Origin: Pseudomonadota bacterium
Lineage (GTDB): Bacteria; Pseudomonadota; Alphaproteobacteria; Acetobacterales; Acetobacteraceae
Assembly (NCBI GenBank): GCA_018240405.1
Contig: JAFEFW010000010.1
Location: 1 to 36,985 of the forward strand
Length of the DNA stretch: 36,985 nt
Direction: 5' to 3'
The notes under the pieces were generated by a model. That model was not told where the DNA came from, searched no databases, and was given only the letters and a program-made list of their open reading frames with translations. The number at the start of each line of letters is the position of its first letter. Positions within the stretch are counted from its first letter, which is position 1. Both the position numbers and the translations under genes were made by a program. Shown here piece by piece: positions 7,386 through 15,311 of this stretch.

Positions 7386-9656
7386 CTATCCTCGATGGTG
7401 ATGTCGTGAGCGGCGACGATATACCTCGGCGTCGGCATAGCCGGAACGCAGATGCGCGTGCGAATCGACGCGGGTCAGCACTGTGCCGATGACCTTGGCC
7501 TTGGCGTCGTGCAGCAGGTCCAGGGCGGTGAGCAGGGTGGCCCGCGGCGTCGACCGCCAATGCACGCATAGCAGCGCGCCGTCTGCCGCGGCGGCGACCA
7601 CGCGGGCTTCGGTCATGGCGAGCAACGGCGGGGCGTCGAGCAGCACGAGGTCGTACTCCTGCCGAGCGCGATAGAGCAGGGAAATCAAGGCTTCGGATGG
7701 AAACAATTCGAGCGTTTGGCCGCTCGGGCGACCGGCAGGAATGAATTTCATGTCTGTCAGCGGATCATCCTGGATGCAGTCGCGCCACTCGATATCGCCG
7801 GTCAGGATCTCCGACAGTCCGGGTGGCGGCGTCGGCGGTTGGCTCTGCGCGCCGGCAAAGCGCAGCATGAAGGTTGGCAGGCGGAGATCGCATTCGATGA
7901 CCAGCACGCGGTTACCGCCAATCTGCGCGCAGCGGCCGAGGGCGATGGCGGTAACCGATTTCCCTTCTCCCGATCGTGCCGATGTGATCGCCAGCACGGT
8001 CGGATGATCCGGATGGCCTGGCTCAAGGTGCTCCGGGCGGAACCGCAATCCAGCGCGCAGCGCCCTGATTTGCTCTGCAAAGGGCGACAGCGATCGGCGG
8101 ACGCCATAGTCGTAGATCGGAACGGCGCCGAGGGCACGTCTCCGCACCTCGGGCACCCGGGCGAAGCAGGGCAGACCGATGACCATGCGGAGTTCATCAC
8201 CGGTGTGAATCGTTCCGTCCGCCAGATGCAAAACATAGACGAGCATCAGGGCAATGAAGACCGATCCTGCCGCGGAGGCAGCCATGACCTGCAGGGTCCG
8301 GGGCGAGCTTTGCTGGGTGGGCGGCAAGGCCTGCGAAATCTCGCGTGCTTCGGACGTTTCCACCGCAGCCTGTTGCGCCGTCTGCTGCTTGCGCTCCAGC
8401 ACTGCCTGCAACTGGGAACGCGCCGCGGCCAGATCGCGCTCCAGCGCCTCCAGCGGAATACCGGCCTTGGCGGCCCGGTCTTCGTCCTGCTGGGCACGAC
8501 GCAATTCGGCTTCGAGCGCCGCGACCCGGTCGATGGCCGCGTTCTGCTCCGCCTCGGTGGCGGCCACAACGCGCGCCACCTCGGACTTGAGCGCCCGCTC
8601 CGCCTCGGCAAACTGGCGGCTGAGGCTTCTTGCGTCAGGGTGGGCAGGACCGAGGCGGGTCTGCTGGGACTGGATCTGGACGGCAAGACGTTCGGTCTGG
8701 GCCCGAAGCTGCACGACAGAAGGGGCAAGGGCGGCCAGCGCCGCCGCGCCGGCATGGCCTCGCGCCACGTCCAGGCGGGCATTGGCACCGGCCAGTTCGG
8801 TGCGGGCCTTCACGAGATCCTCGGTCAGGTGCGTGATGGCCTCATTGTCCGTGCTGGCGTGCATGCCCCGCGACAGCCGGTGATTGCTGCGATAGGCTGC
8901 AATCGACTCCTCGATGCTCGCCACCTGCTTGCGGAGGTCGCCCGCCTGCCGGTCGAGCAGCGCAGTCGCGCGATCGACCGCGGCGTGCTTCGCCGCATAC
9001 TGATCCTTGATGTAGACATCCATCGCGTTGTTGACCGCGGCGGCGGCGACCAGCGGATCGGCGGCGGTGAAGCTGACATCGATCACGTGCGAGCCGCGGA
9101 CCGGTGTGGCGCGTAACGCGGCGCGCACCGCTGTCAGTGTCTGTTCACGGATGCGATCGACCGGCGGACCGGTTTCGTCATCCTCATCCGGTGGCTCGTC
9201 GGCCTCCAAACCGAAAAGATCCCGCAAGCGAAGGACAGACCGGCGCAGCAGTCCCGGTGCTCGCAAGGCTGCATTGAACGCCGGATCGTCAAATAAATTC
9301 CCGCGCTCTGCGACGCGCTGCGCGATGTGCAGGCTGTGCAGGAGCTCCGCCTGGCTTGCCATCACCGCTTCGGTGGTCGGATCGGTGCGCAGGATGCTTT
9401 GCATCTCCCGCAGGGTGAAGATATTCGGCTGGTAAATGAGCGAGCCGGTCGCTGTGTAAAGCGGCGTAACCTGCCGAAGCATGAGGTAGGCCGAGAGAAT
9501 GATGAGCGCGACGGTGGCAAACAGGATCCCCTGACGTTGACGCAGCGCCGCCAGGAAAACCGGCACTGTGGTGCGAGCACGCTCCGACGGCTCGCGCGGG
9601 TAGCCGTAATCCGACCCACGCGGCGAACTCCCGGGATCGGTCGCGCTGTGAAGCAT
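7386..9656 (-). CDS. Wzc-type polysaccharide co-polymerase / BY-family tyrosine autokinase
   Basis: This 756-residue inner-membrane protein combines a Wzz chain-length domain with a C-terminal BY-kinase. Membrane segments lie near residues 43-63 and 468-490, flanking a long coiled-coil-rich periplasmic part. The kinase shows Walker A SARSGEGKS (about 563), Walker A' VIECDLRLP and Walker B LVLLDAPP (about 673). Proteins of this type control polymer length and couple synthesis to the outer-membrane Wza channel. The C-terminal tail holds only two tyrosines (SGY and EVY) and then a run of Arg and His, fewer than the Tyr cluster of E. coli Wzc. The gene heads the minus-strand operon; galE follows after 6 bp. 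The ATG at 9656 has only a weak ribosome-binding site. The Wza-type partner is encoded divergently from 9923. Confidence 0.92.
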   Translation of the reverse strand: MLHSATDPGSSPRGSDYGYPREPSERARTTVPVFLAALRQRQGILFATVALIILSAYLMLRQVTPLYTATGSLIYQPNIFTLREMQSILRTDPTTEAVMASQAELLHSLHIAQRVAERGNLFDDPAFNAALRAPGLLRRSVLRLRDLFGLEADEPPDEDDETGPPVDRIREQTLTAVRAALRATPVRGSHVIDVSFTAADPLVAAAAVNNAMDVYIKDQYAAKHAAVDRATALLDRQAGDLRKQVASIEESIAAYRSNHRLSRGMHASTDNEAITHLTEDLVKARTELAGANARLDVARGHAGAAALAALAPSVVQLRAQTERLAVQIQSQQTRLGPAHPDARSLSRQFAEAERALKSEVARVVAATEAEQNAAIDRVAALEAELRRAQQDEDRAAKAGIPLEALERDLAAARSQLQAVLERKQQTAQQAAVETSEAREISQALPPTQQSSPRTLQVMAASAAGSVFIALMLVYVLHLADGTIHTGDELRMVIGLPCFARVPEVRRRALGAVPIYDYGVRRSLSPFAEQIRALRAGLRFRPEHLEPGHPDHPTVLAITSARSGEGKSVTAIALGRCAQIGGNRVLVIECDLRLPTFMLRFAGAQSQPPTPPPGLSEILTGDIEWRDCIQDDPLTDMKFIPAGRPSGQTLELFPSEALISLLYRARQEYDLVLLDAPPLLAMTEARVVAAAADGALLCVHWRSTPRATLLTALDLLHDAKAKVIGTVLTRVDSHAHLRSGYADAEVYRRRSRHHHRG

Positions 9657-9922
9657 CCGCGACTCTGGGCCTTTTGCTCACGCGCAGGCCGTATTGTGCC
9701 CACGCTCTGTGGGCTGGAGTTACGACGCGATAGCTTAAGAAATTCCTAACGGCACGGATGACGGCGGCTGCTGGAGCGACATGGATTTCGGACTGCCGCC
9801 AGCGGCAACGCCGCAGGCTGATTCGATTGGAACGTTAACCGTTTTTTAAGAACTCGCCGGTATGTAGGGTGCGCCGGAAAACCGGCTTATGTGCATCTAC
9901 CCTAAAACAGGGTTCCATTGCG
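9657..9922. promoter_or_regulatory. Divergent promoter region of the polysaccharide locus
   Basis: This gap must carry the promoters for the minus-strand wzc-type operon and the plus-strand export pair. It contains a perfect 6-bp hairpin, GCCCAC/GTGGGC with a 5-nt loop (9698-9714), 42 bp upstream of the wzc-type start. A second compact repeat, TGCCGC-CA-GCGGCA, lies near 9793-9806. An A/T-rich stretch at 9826-9850 includes GTTAAC flanked by AACG/CGTT-like arms. TATGTA at 9861-9866 is a possible -10 for the plus strand, but no good -35 is seen. Regulators are unknown. Confidence 0.4.
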
Positions 9923-10474
9923 GTGCTGTCCCGTCTCGTCATCCTGCTTTGCATCACGCTCGCCGCCTGCGCTCCAGGCGGCGGGTTGCAGGACCTACCG
10001 CGTGGTGAAGCGCAGTCATATCGGCTCGGTCCCGGCGACGCGGTAAGGCTGATTACCTTCGGCGAGGACTCGCTCACGGGCGAGTTCCGGGTCAGCGATA
10101 GTGGCACCATTGCTTTGCCGTTGCTGGGACCGGTGCCGGCGGCCGGGGAGTCGCCAGAGCAGCTTGGCCGCCGGGTCAGCGAAGCGCTGGTCAAGGCAAA
10201 CCTGCTGAAGGCGCCATCGGTATCAGTGGAAATCATCGCCTATCGACCGATCTTCGTCCTCGGCGAGGTGAGCAAGCCTGGCCAGTATCCTTACCAGCCG
10301 GGCATGACCGTGGTGACGGCGGCGGCCGTCGCTGGCGGGTTCACTTACAGAGCCGTGAACGACTATGCTTCGATCGTTCGGACCCAGGATGGAGTCGCGG
10401 TCGAAGGCAAGGCCTATCGGCAGAGCTTCGTCCAGCCTGGGGACGTGATCACCGTCCTAGAGCGCTGGTTTTGA
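9923..10474 (+). CDS. Short Wza-type polysaccharide export lipoprotein
   Basis: This is a polysaccharide export (Poly_export/SLBB) protein of about 183 residues. It begins with a hydrophobic signal ending in the lipobox LAAC, lipidated at Cys16 in this numbering. The Poly_export core follows (YRLGPGDAVRLITFGED, then the GTIALPLLGPV segment), then one SLBB domain (VLGEVSKPGQYPY onward). It is about half the length of E. coli Wza (about 380) and lacks the extra ring domains and C-terminal amphipathic helix, so it may need a separate outer-membrane pore. The GTG at 9923 gives a compact signal peptide with CAGGG upstream; an in-frame GTG at 9869 would add 18 residues and cannot be excluded. The stop overlaps the TTG start of the MepA-type gene, so the two are coupled. 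Its partner is the divergent BY-kinase. Confidence 0.87.
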   Translation: MLSRLVILLCITLAACAPGGGLQDLPRGEAQSYRLGPGDAVRLITFGEDSLTGEFRVSDSGTIALPLLGPVPAAGESPEQLGRRVSEALVKANLLKAPSVSVEIIAYRPIFVLGEVSKPGQYPYQPGMTVVTAAAVAGGFTYRAVNDYASIVRTQDGVAVEGKAYRQSFVQPGDVITVLERWF

Positions 10475-11292
10475 CCCGTCTTCTTGCTGCCGTACTTAGC
10501 CTCCTGCTGACAGTTTCCACCGCTCTGGCCGGCAGTCCTTACGGCCCGGCGCCGGGACCACTGCGCATCGTCGGCGGGGGACCCGGCGGCGGGTGCATCG
10601 CCGGCGCTGTGCAGTTGCCGGTCGAGGGGCCAGGCTTCCAGACGATCCATCGCAATCGCAGCGACTTCTGGGGTGCGCCCGTGACGATTGCCGGGCTTGA
10701 GATGCTGTCTCGTCAGGCGGCGGCGGCCGGGCTGCCGTCGCTGCTGATGGAGGATATCTCGCATCCGCGCGGCGGCCCGATGCAGGGCGGCCATGTCAGC
10801 CACCAGAACGGGCTCGATGCTGATGTTGGGCTGGACATGCGGGCGCGGCCGCTCCTGGTGCAGGCCAGTGTGGAGAGTGTCGTGCTGGCCAGCATGGTGC
10901 GGCCGGACGGCCGCGACATCGATCCATATGCGTGGTCCCCACGCGTGGTCATGCTGCTGCGCATGGCGGCAACCCTGCCGGGCGTCGACCGGGTGCTGGT
11001 GAACCCGGCGATCAAGCAGGCGCTGTGCCGCGAGGTGACCGGCGATCGAAGCTGGCTGCAGCGCATCCGCCCCTGGTGGGGCCATGCGGCGCATATGCAT
11101 CTGCACTTCCGCTGCCCGGCGGATCAGCCGGAATGCGTCGACCTGCCGCCGATCGCCGCCGGCGACGGCTGCGACGCGACGCTGGCGTGGTGGTTCGAGC
11201 AGCTTGACCAGCCAGCGAAGCCGCAATCCGGCAAGCCGGCGAAGCGCCCGCCACCGCCGCCGGCGTGCAAGGCGATCTTAGCGGGCGGCTGA
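10471..11292 (+). CDS. mepA: Penicillin-insensitive murein endopeptidase (MepA family)
   Basis: This 273-residue secreted zinc peptidase of the LAS group (M74) cuts D-Ala-meso-DAP cross-links in peptidoglycan. A signal peptide ends at about ALA20-GSPYG. The metal site is visible: His111 and Asp118 in SHQNGLDADVG, and the His-rich HMHLH at 208-212. WWGH at 202-205 is also family-typical. The tail is Pro-rich and lysine-containing. The start is TTG at 10471, which overlaps the stop of the export lipoprotein in a TTGA; no better start precedes the signal peptide. Coupling to a Wza-type gene suggests local opening of peptidoglycan where the polysaccharide exporter crosses the wall; that role is inferred. 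The 3' end is convergent with the solute-binding protein gene. Confidence 0.92.
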   Translation: MTRLLAAVLSLLLTVSTALAGSPYGPAPGPLRIVGGGPGGGCIAGAVQLPVEGPGFQTIHRNRSDFWGAPVTIAGLEMLSRQAAAAGLPSLLMEDISHPRGGPMQGGHVSHQNGLDADVGLDMRARPLLVQASVESVVLASMVRPDGRDIDPYAWSPRVVMLLRMAATLPGVDRVLVNPAIKQALCREVTGDRSWLQRIRPWWGHAAHMHLHFRCPADQPECVDLPPIAAGDGCDATLAWWFEQLDQPAKPQSGKPAKRPPPPPACKAILAGG

Positions 11293-11317
11293 GTCCGGCC
11301 CCTGCGCGGCGTCGCGG

Positions 11318-12916
11318 TCAGGTCATGCTGATGCGGGTGAAATCCTGAGACCAGCTCTGGGCCGGCCGGAAGCCCGTGACGCGCTTGCTCATCGCCCTGG
11401 GGTTCAGGTCGTGGCAGATGAACAGCCAGGCAGCATCGTCCACCAGGATCGCGTGCGCTTCCGCCAGCAGCCTGGTCTGTTCCGCAGAGTCGAAGGTCGT
11501 CTGCGCACGCGCCACCAGCTCATCGAAGCGCGGGTTGCTGAAATGCCCCCAATTGGTGCTGACCGGGGGAAAGCTCGCTGTCGCGAACAGGCGGTACATC
11601 GTCGAAGGATCGGTGTAGCCAAGGCTGTTGTTGATGCCGTCGTCGCCGTGTGACGTCGCCTGGCTCGGCGGACTGCGGCGGGCGACGATCATCGTGCCCC
11701 ATTCGACCACATCGAAATCAATGTCGAAGCCGGCGGCCGCAAAGTTCTGTTGCAGAAATTCATTGATCGGGATCGGCACCATCTGGCCGGAGCCGGAGGT
11801 CGAGATCATGATTTTAGCCCGCGCGCGCTTGTCCGGTCCGTACCCGGCCTGGCGCAGCAGATCCTTGGCCCGAGCAGGGTCGTAGCCGTAGCGCATTTGC
11901 GGCTTGCCGAAGAATGGATGCTCCGGCGGGTAGAAGCCATAGGCCGGTTTGGCCGTGCCGTTCAGCATGGTGCAGAGACCGTCGCGGTCGATGGCGAAAT
12001 TCATCGCCTGCCGTACACGCACGTCGGCAAAGATCGATCCGGGTGCGCAATTCAGCACGTAGGGATACGTATGCGGATACGGCCACAGGCTGATCTGAAA
12101 GCCGGCATCGCGCAGGGACGGAATGGCGTCCGGCGGTGGCACCTCGATCCAGTCAACCTGGCCTGAACGTAGCGCGGCAACCCGGGTGGTCGCTTCCGGC
12201 ATCGGGTAAACGACGAGGCGGTCCAGCCTCGGGATGCGGTCCTTGTTCCAGTAGGCCTCGTTTCGGGTCATTTCGGCATACTGGCCAGGCACGACGCGGG
12301 TGATCTTAAACGGGCCGGTGCCGACCGGCGCCTTGGCAAAGCCTTGCCAGCTGCGTCCCATTTTCTCCCACTGCCGCGGGCTGGCGACCAGGCAGTAGGT
12401 CAGCAGGTAGTGGAAGAAGCTGAACGGCGCCTTGGTATAGAGTGCGATCTTGCCCTCGCCGGCGACTTCCCATCGGTCCATCATCGTGACGGTCGCGCGC
12501 ACGATCGGCGCAGCGGACGCGTCGTATTGCGGTGATTTCTCGTCCCAGACCCGTTGCAGATTCCAGACGATATCATCGATCGTCAAAGGTGACCCATCGT
12601 GAAACAAAACATTTGGCCGCAACGAAAAGATCCACCGCGTCGGATTTCCCGGATCGATCGTCCAGCTTTCAAACAAGCCCGGCGTTGCGTCGGCCGTTTG
12701 GTCGACATGCGAATAATCCCAGTTCACAACGCCGTCATAGACGGGATAGCCGAGAAAACGGAAGCCTTCGCCGCCATTGTTCGGGATGCCCGTGACCGTG
12801 GGAAGGTCGGAGGCGGTCATGGCGATCCGGAGCACCTGGGGCGGCGCGGCGGATGATGTCTTTGTGGCAAGGGCGGTCGCGGTCGAGGCGGTCAGAAACT
12901 GGCGGCGGTCGAGCAT
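11318..12916 (-). CDS. Peptide/nickel-type ABC transporter solute-binding protein (family 5)
   Basis: This 532-residue periplasmic binding protein is of the SBP_bac_5 (DppA/OppA) class. The N-terminus DRRQFLTAS followed by a short hydrophobic run and SSAAPP resembles a twin-arginine signal with signal-peptidase site. The body shows class motifs such as LFESW near the start, FHDGSPLTIDDIVWNL, GTGPFKI, RQAMNFAIDRDGL and YDPARAKDLLRQAGY. GGAAGG precedes the ATG at 12916 at good spacing. No permease or ATPase gene lies beside it, so it is an orphan here and either serves a transporter encoded elsewhere or acts alone. The ligand is unknown; this family binds peptides, opines, nickel chelates and other small molecules. 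Confidence 0.92.
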   Translation of the reverse strand: MLDRRQFLTASTATALATKTSSAAPPQVLRIAMTASDLPTVTGIPNNGGEGFRFLGYPVYDGVVNWDYSHVDQTADATPGLFESWTIDPGNPTRWIFSLRPNVLFHDGSPLTIDDIVWNLQRVWDEKSPQYDASAAPIVRATVTMMDRWEVAGEGKIALYTKAPFSFFHYLLTYCLVASPRQWEKMGRSWQGFAKAPVGTGPFKITRVVPGQYAEMTRNEAYWNKDRIPRLDRLVVYPMPEATTRVAALRSGQVDWIEVPPPDAIPSLRDAGFQISLWPYPHTYPYVLNCAPGSIFADVRVRQAMNFAIDRDGLCTMLNGTAKPAYGFYPPEHPFFGKPQMRYGYDPARAKDLLRQAGYGPDKRARAKIMISTSGSGQMVPIPINEFLQQNFAAAGFDIDFDVVEWGTMIVARRSPPSQATSHGDDGINNSLGYTDPSTMYRLFATASFPPVSTNWGHFSNPRFDELVARAQTTFDSAEQTRLLAEAHAILVDDAAWLFICHDLNPRAMSKRVTGFRPAQSWSQDFTRISMT

Positions 12917-13250
12917 GGGCGTCCTTCCGTGATGAAGCGATGCTGGTCGCAGCTCTCGGTCGGTTCCTCCGTGTCGTTGAGCCTAAGCCAGGTGCGGCTT
13001 GATTGCCAGTACCAGACGTAGCTACGATTTCGGATACGCGTCGTTGCGGCATCCAATCATATTGTGAGAAAGAAATGGAAAGTCGTTGTGCGTCCGTCGT
13101 CTCGGATGGATACGGTCGGCGCCCAACATTTCCGCCGCCACGTCCGGTCGCCGGACGGCGTCAATACGCCGGCCGGTCGCCTGAGCCGGCCTCAGACCAT
13201 CAGATTGCCGCGATAAGGCGCGTCGCCAGTTGCCGTCCGGACAACGGCCG
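12917..13250. other. Intergenic region with strong GC hairpins
   Basis: No gene is seen in these 334 bp. The part next to 12916 should hold the promoter of the solute-binding protein gene, but I find no convincing -35/-10 pair. Toward the PRC-barrel gene, which ends at 13251, are two GC-rich hairpins: CGTCCGG/CCGGACG with a 3-nt loop (13141-13157) and GGCCGG/CCGGCC with a 9-nt loop just after it. GTCCGGAC, a perfect 8-bp palindrome, lies near 13235. The hairpins could end transcription from the minus-strand operon, although no T-tract follows. Confidence 0.45.
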
Positions 13251-13622
13251 CTAGACCGCTACCCTGCGGTAGTAGCCCGACACTGCATCACCGAACGCCG
13301 GGTCGAGCCAGGGGTTAGGTGCCTCGTCGGTGAACGACGGTGCACCTTCCAGCGACTCCGGATCGACATCCACGATATAACCACCGAGTTCGGTATCATA
13401 GCGCAACTTTTCCCAGGGCAGCGGATGGTAGCGGTCGCCGAACCCAAGGAACCCTCCGAAACTGAGCACAGCATAGGCGATCCGCCCGCTTGCCTTGTCG
13501 ATCATCACATCCTTGATCGATCCAAGCTGCTTACCCGCCAGGCTGTACACGGTCGTGCCCTGGACTTGGCCGGCACCAATCAGATGACGGTCGGTGTCTC
13601 GGGTTTCGTCGCGATCCGACAT
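13251..13622 (-). CDS. PRC-barrel domain protein
   Basis: This 123-residue acidic cytoplasmic protein has one PRC-barrel domain (about residues 12-85), the fold named from the photosynthetic reaction centre H subunit and RimM. Features are VYSLAGKQLGSIKDVMID, IAYAVLSFGGFLGFGDRYHPLPW and YIVDVD. The start at 13622 has GGAGG 5 nt upstream; a longer frame to 13835 would run back into the preceding gene. It follows the enoyl-CoA hydratase-like gene by 49 bp and is probably in the same transcript. Small stand-alone PRC proteins of this type are frequent in alphaproteobacteria and are often stress-related, but no function can be read here. Confidence 0.88.
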   Translation of the reverse strand: MSDRDETRDTDRHLIGAGQVQGTTVYSLAGKQLGSIKDVMIDKASGRIAYAVLSFGGFLGFGDRYHPLPWEKLRYDTELGGYIVDVDPESLEGAPSFTDEAPNPWLDPAFGDAVSGYYRRVAV

Positions 13623-13671
13623 GAGTACCTCCGTTGCTGTCGGAGGTTGGAACGCCGCCGGCCCACTCGGG

Positions 13672-14460
13672 TTACCCCGGACGGTAGCGCGGTGGCCGCT
13701 TTTCCTTGAATGCTCGCACGCCTTCAGCGAACTCGGCAGACCGCCCGGCCTTGCCCTGCAGCTTTGCCTCCAGATCGAGCTGCTGCTGCAGCGTGTTCGT
13801 TGGCGCGGCAGCAAACAGCGCCTTGATCCCGGCAATGGCCTCAGCCGGTGCCTGCACCATGCGCGTCGCCAGCGCCTCAGCGTCCGTCATCAGGGCGGCG
13901 TCGTCGACCGCCCGCCAGATCATCCCCCAATCTGCCGCCTGTTGCGCCGGCACCGCATCGCCCAGCAGCGCCAGCGCCCGGCCGCGCGCGTCTCCGACGC
14001 TGCGCGACAGGAACCAGCTTGCGCCGCTGTCCGGCACCAGGCCGATGCGGACAAAAGCCTGCACGAATGTCGCCGACTTTGCTGCCAGCACGAAGTCGCA
14101 GGCGAGTGCGAACGCCGCGCCGGCACCTGCCGCGACACCGTTGACCGCGGCGATAAATGGCAGCCGTGACGCGCGAATACGCGCTACCGCAACGTGGTGC
14201 CAGGTGCCGGCAAGCGCTTCCAGGTCGGGCGGGCCAGCCTCGGTCGGCATCACCTCGGCACCCAGTTCCTGCCCGGCGCAGAAGCCACGCCCGGCCCCGG
14301 TCAATACAACAGCGCGCGTCGCCGGATCAGCCTCCGCCGCGTCCATCTCGGCCAGCAGGCGCTGCACCATTGCCACCGACAGCGCATTCATGATGGCCGG
14401 GCGGTTGAGGGTGAATTTGCGCCAGCCGTCGTACTGCTCGACGAGAAGGATGTCGTCCAT
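13672..14460 (-). CDS. Enoyl-CoA hydratase/isomerase family protein (PaaG-like)
   Basis: This 262-residue crotonase-fold enzyme acts on acyl-CoA thioesters in the cytoplasm. The oxyanion-hole motifs are CAGQEL (61-66) and NGVAAGAGA (107-115). The active-site segment reads FVRIGLVPDSGASWFL with Asp144, matching PaaG-type isomerases, which keep a single Asp, rather than the two Glu residues of true hydratases. It may therefore be an isomerase, for instance 2-(1,2-epoxy-1,2-dihydrophenyl)acetyl-CoA isomerase, but no other paa catabolic genes are adjacent, so the substrate is open. The ATG at 14460 overlaps the pheA stop in TGATG, indicating translational coupling. Confidence 0.88.
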   Translation of the reverse strand: MDDILLVEQYDGWRKFTLNRPAIMNALSVAMVQRLLAEMDAAEADPATRAVVLTGAGRGFCAGQELGAEVMPTEAGPPDLEALAGTWHHVAVARIRASRLPFIAAVNGVAAGAGAAFALACDFVLAAKSATFVQAFVRIGLVPDSGASWFLSRSVGDARGRALALLGDAVPAQQAADWGMIWRAVDDAALMTDAEALATRMVQAPAEAIAGIKALFAAAPTNTLQQQLDLEAKLQGKAGRSAEFAEGVRAFKEKRPPRYRPG

Positions 14461-15311
14461 CAGTCGGCATTTCCCTGCGTGAGGCGGAAGGCAGCCTGCG
14501 GGTAAACCCCCAGCACCTTCACCTCGGTGGAGAAGAACGAAAGCTCATCCAGCGCATTACGGAGTGCCGGCTGTTCCGGATGGCCCTCGACGTCGCACAG
14601 GAACTGCGTCGCCGCGAACTGACCGTTGATCATGTAGCTTTCCAGCTTCGTCATGTTCACGCCGTTGGTGGCAAACCCACCCAACGCCTTGTACAACGCA
14701 GCCGCAACGTTGCGGACCCGGAAGACGAACGTCGTCATCAGGTTCGGCATGCGCGGGTTCGGCTCCTGCCGGTTCGGCGCGACGATGTAGAACCGGGTGG
14801 TATTGTGCGCAGCGTCCTCGACATTCGCCTGCAGGATGTCCAGGCCGTAGATCTCTGCCGCGAGTGCGGAGGCGATGGCTGCGTCCTCCTTCTTTCCCCA
14901 CTCCGCCACCAATTGCGCGGCGCCGGCGGTGTCCGCTTCCACCACCGGTGTCAGCTTCAGCTCCGCCAGGATCTTGCGCACCTGTCCGAGCGCAACGGTG
15001 TGGGAATGGGCGCGCTTGATGTCGGCCAGCGTAGCGCCGCGCACGCCCAGCAGGCAGTGCTCAACGCGCTGGAACCACTCGCCGATAATGTAAAGACCCG
15101 ACCCCGGCAGCAGATGGTGGATATCGGAAACCCGGCCGGCCAGACTGTTCTCGCAGGGCAGCATGCCCAGCGCCGCGCTGCCGTCGCGCACGGCGTCGAT
15201 CGCCGCCTCGAACGACGTGCAGGGCAGGGTGGTCATTTCCGGGAATGCCGCTCGGCAGGCAAGGTCGGAATAGGCGCCGGGAACGCCCTGGAACGCGATA
15301 GCCTTGGTCAT
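14460..15311 (-). CDS. pheA: Prephenate dehydratase
   Basis: This 283-residue monofunctional prephenate dehydratase converts prephenate to phenylpyruvate in phenylalanine synthesis. The catalytic domain runs from FQGVPGAYSD (7-16) to the TRF motif at 172-174 (NTTRFYIV). A C-terminal ACT domain (about 190-275) contains LESYMI in place of the ESRP effector motif, so Phe feedback may be altered; that is inference. The ATG at 15311 forms an ATGA overlap with the kdsB stop, which fixes the start; an upstream start at 15395 would lie inside kdsB. The gene couples on to the enoyl-CoA hydratase-like gene at its 3' end. A kdsB-pheA overlap is, to my knowledge, common in alphaproteobacteria. Confidence 0.94.
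   Translation of the reverse strand: MTKAIAFQGVPGAYSDLACRAAFPEMTTLPCTSFEAAIDAVRDGSAALGMLPCENSLAGRVSDIHHLLPGSGLYIIGEWFQRVEHCLLGVRGATLADIKRAHSHTVALGQVRKILAELKLTPVVEADTAGAAQLVAEWGKKEDAAIASALAAEIYGLDILQANVEDAAHNTTRFYIVAPNRQEPNPRMPNLMTTFVFRVRNVAAALYKALGGFATNGVNMTKLESYMINGQFAATQFLCDVEGHPEQPALRNALDELSFFSTEVKVLGVYPQAAFRLTQGNAD

Noticed and set aside
7716-9116. A 466-residue plus-strand open frame across the BY-kinase gene
   Set aside because: It is antisense to a gene with Walker motifs, is Arg/Gly/His-rich and shows no family features. Such frames are common opposite GC-rich genes.
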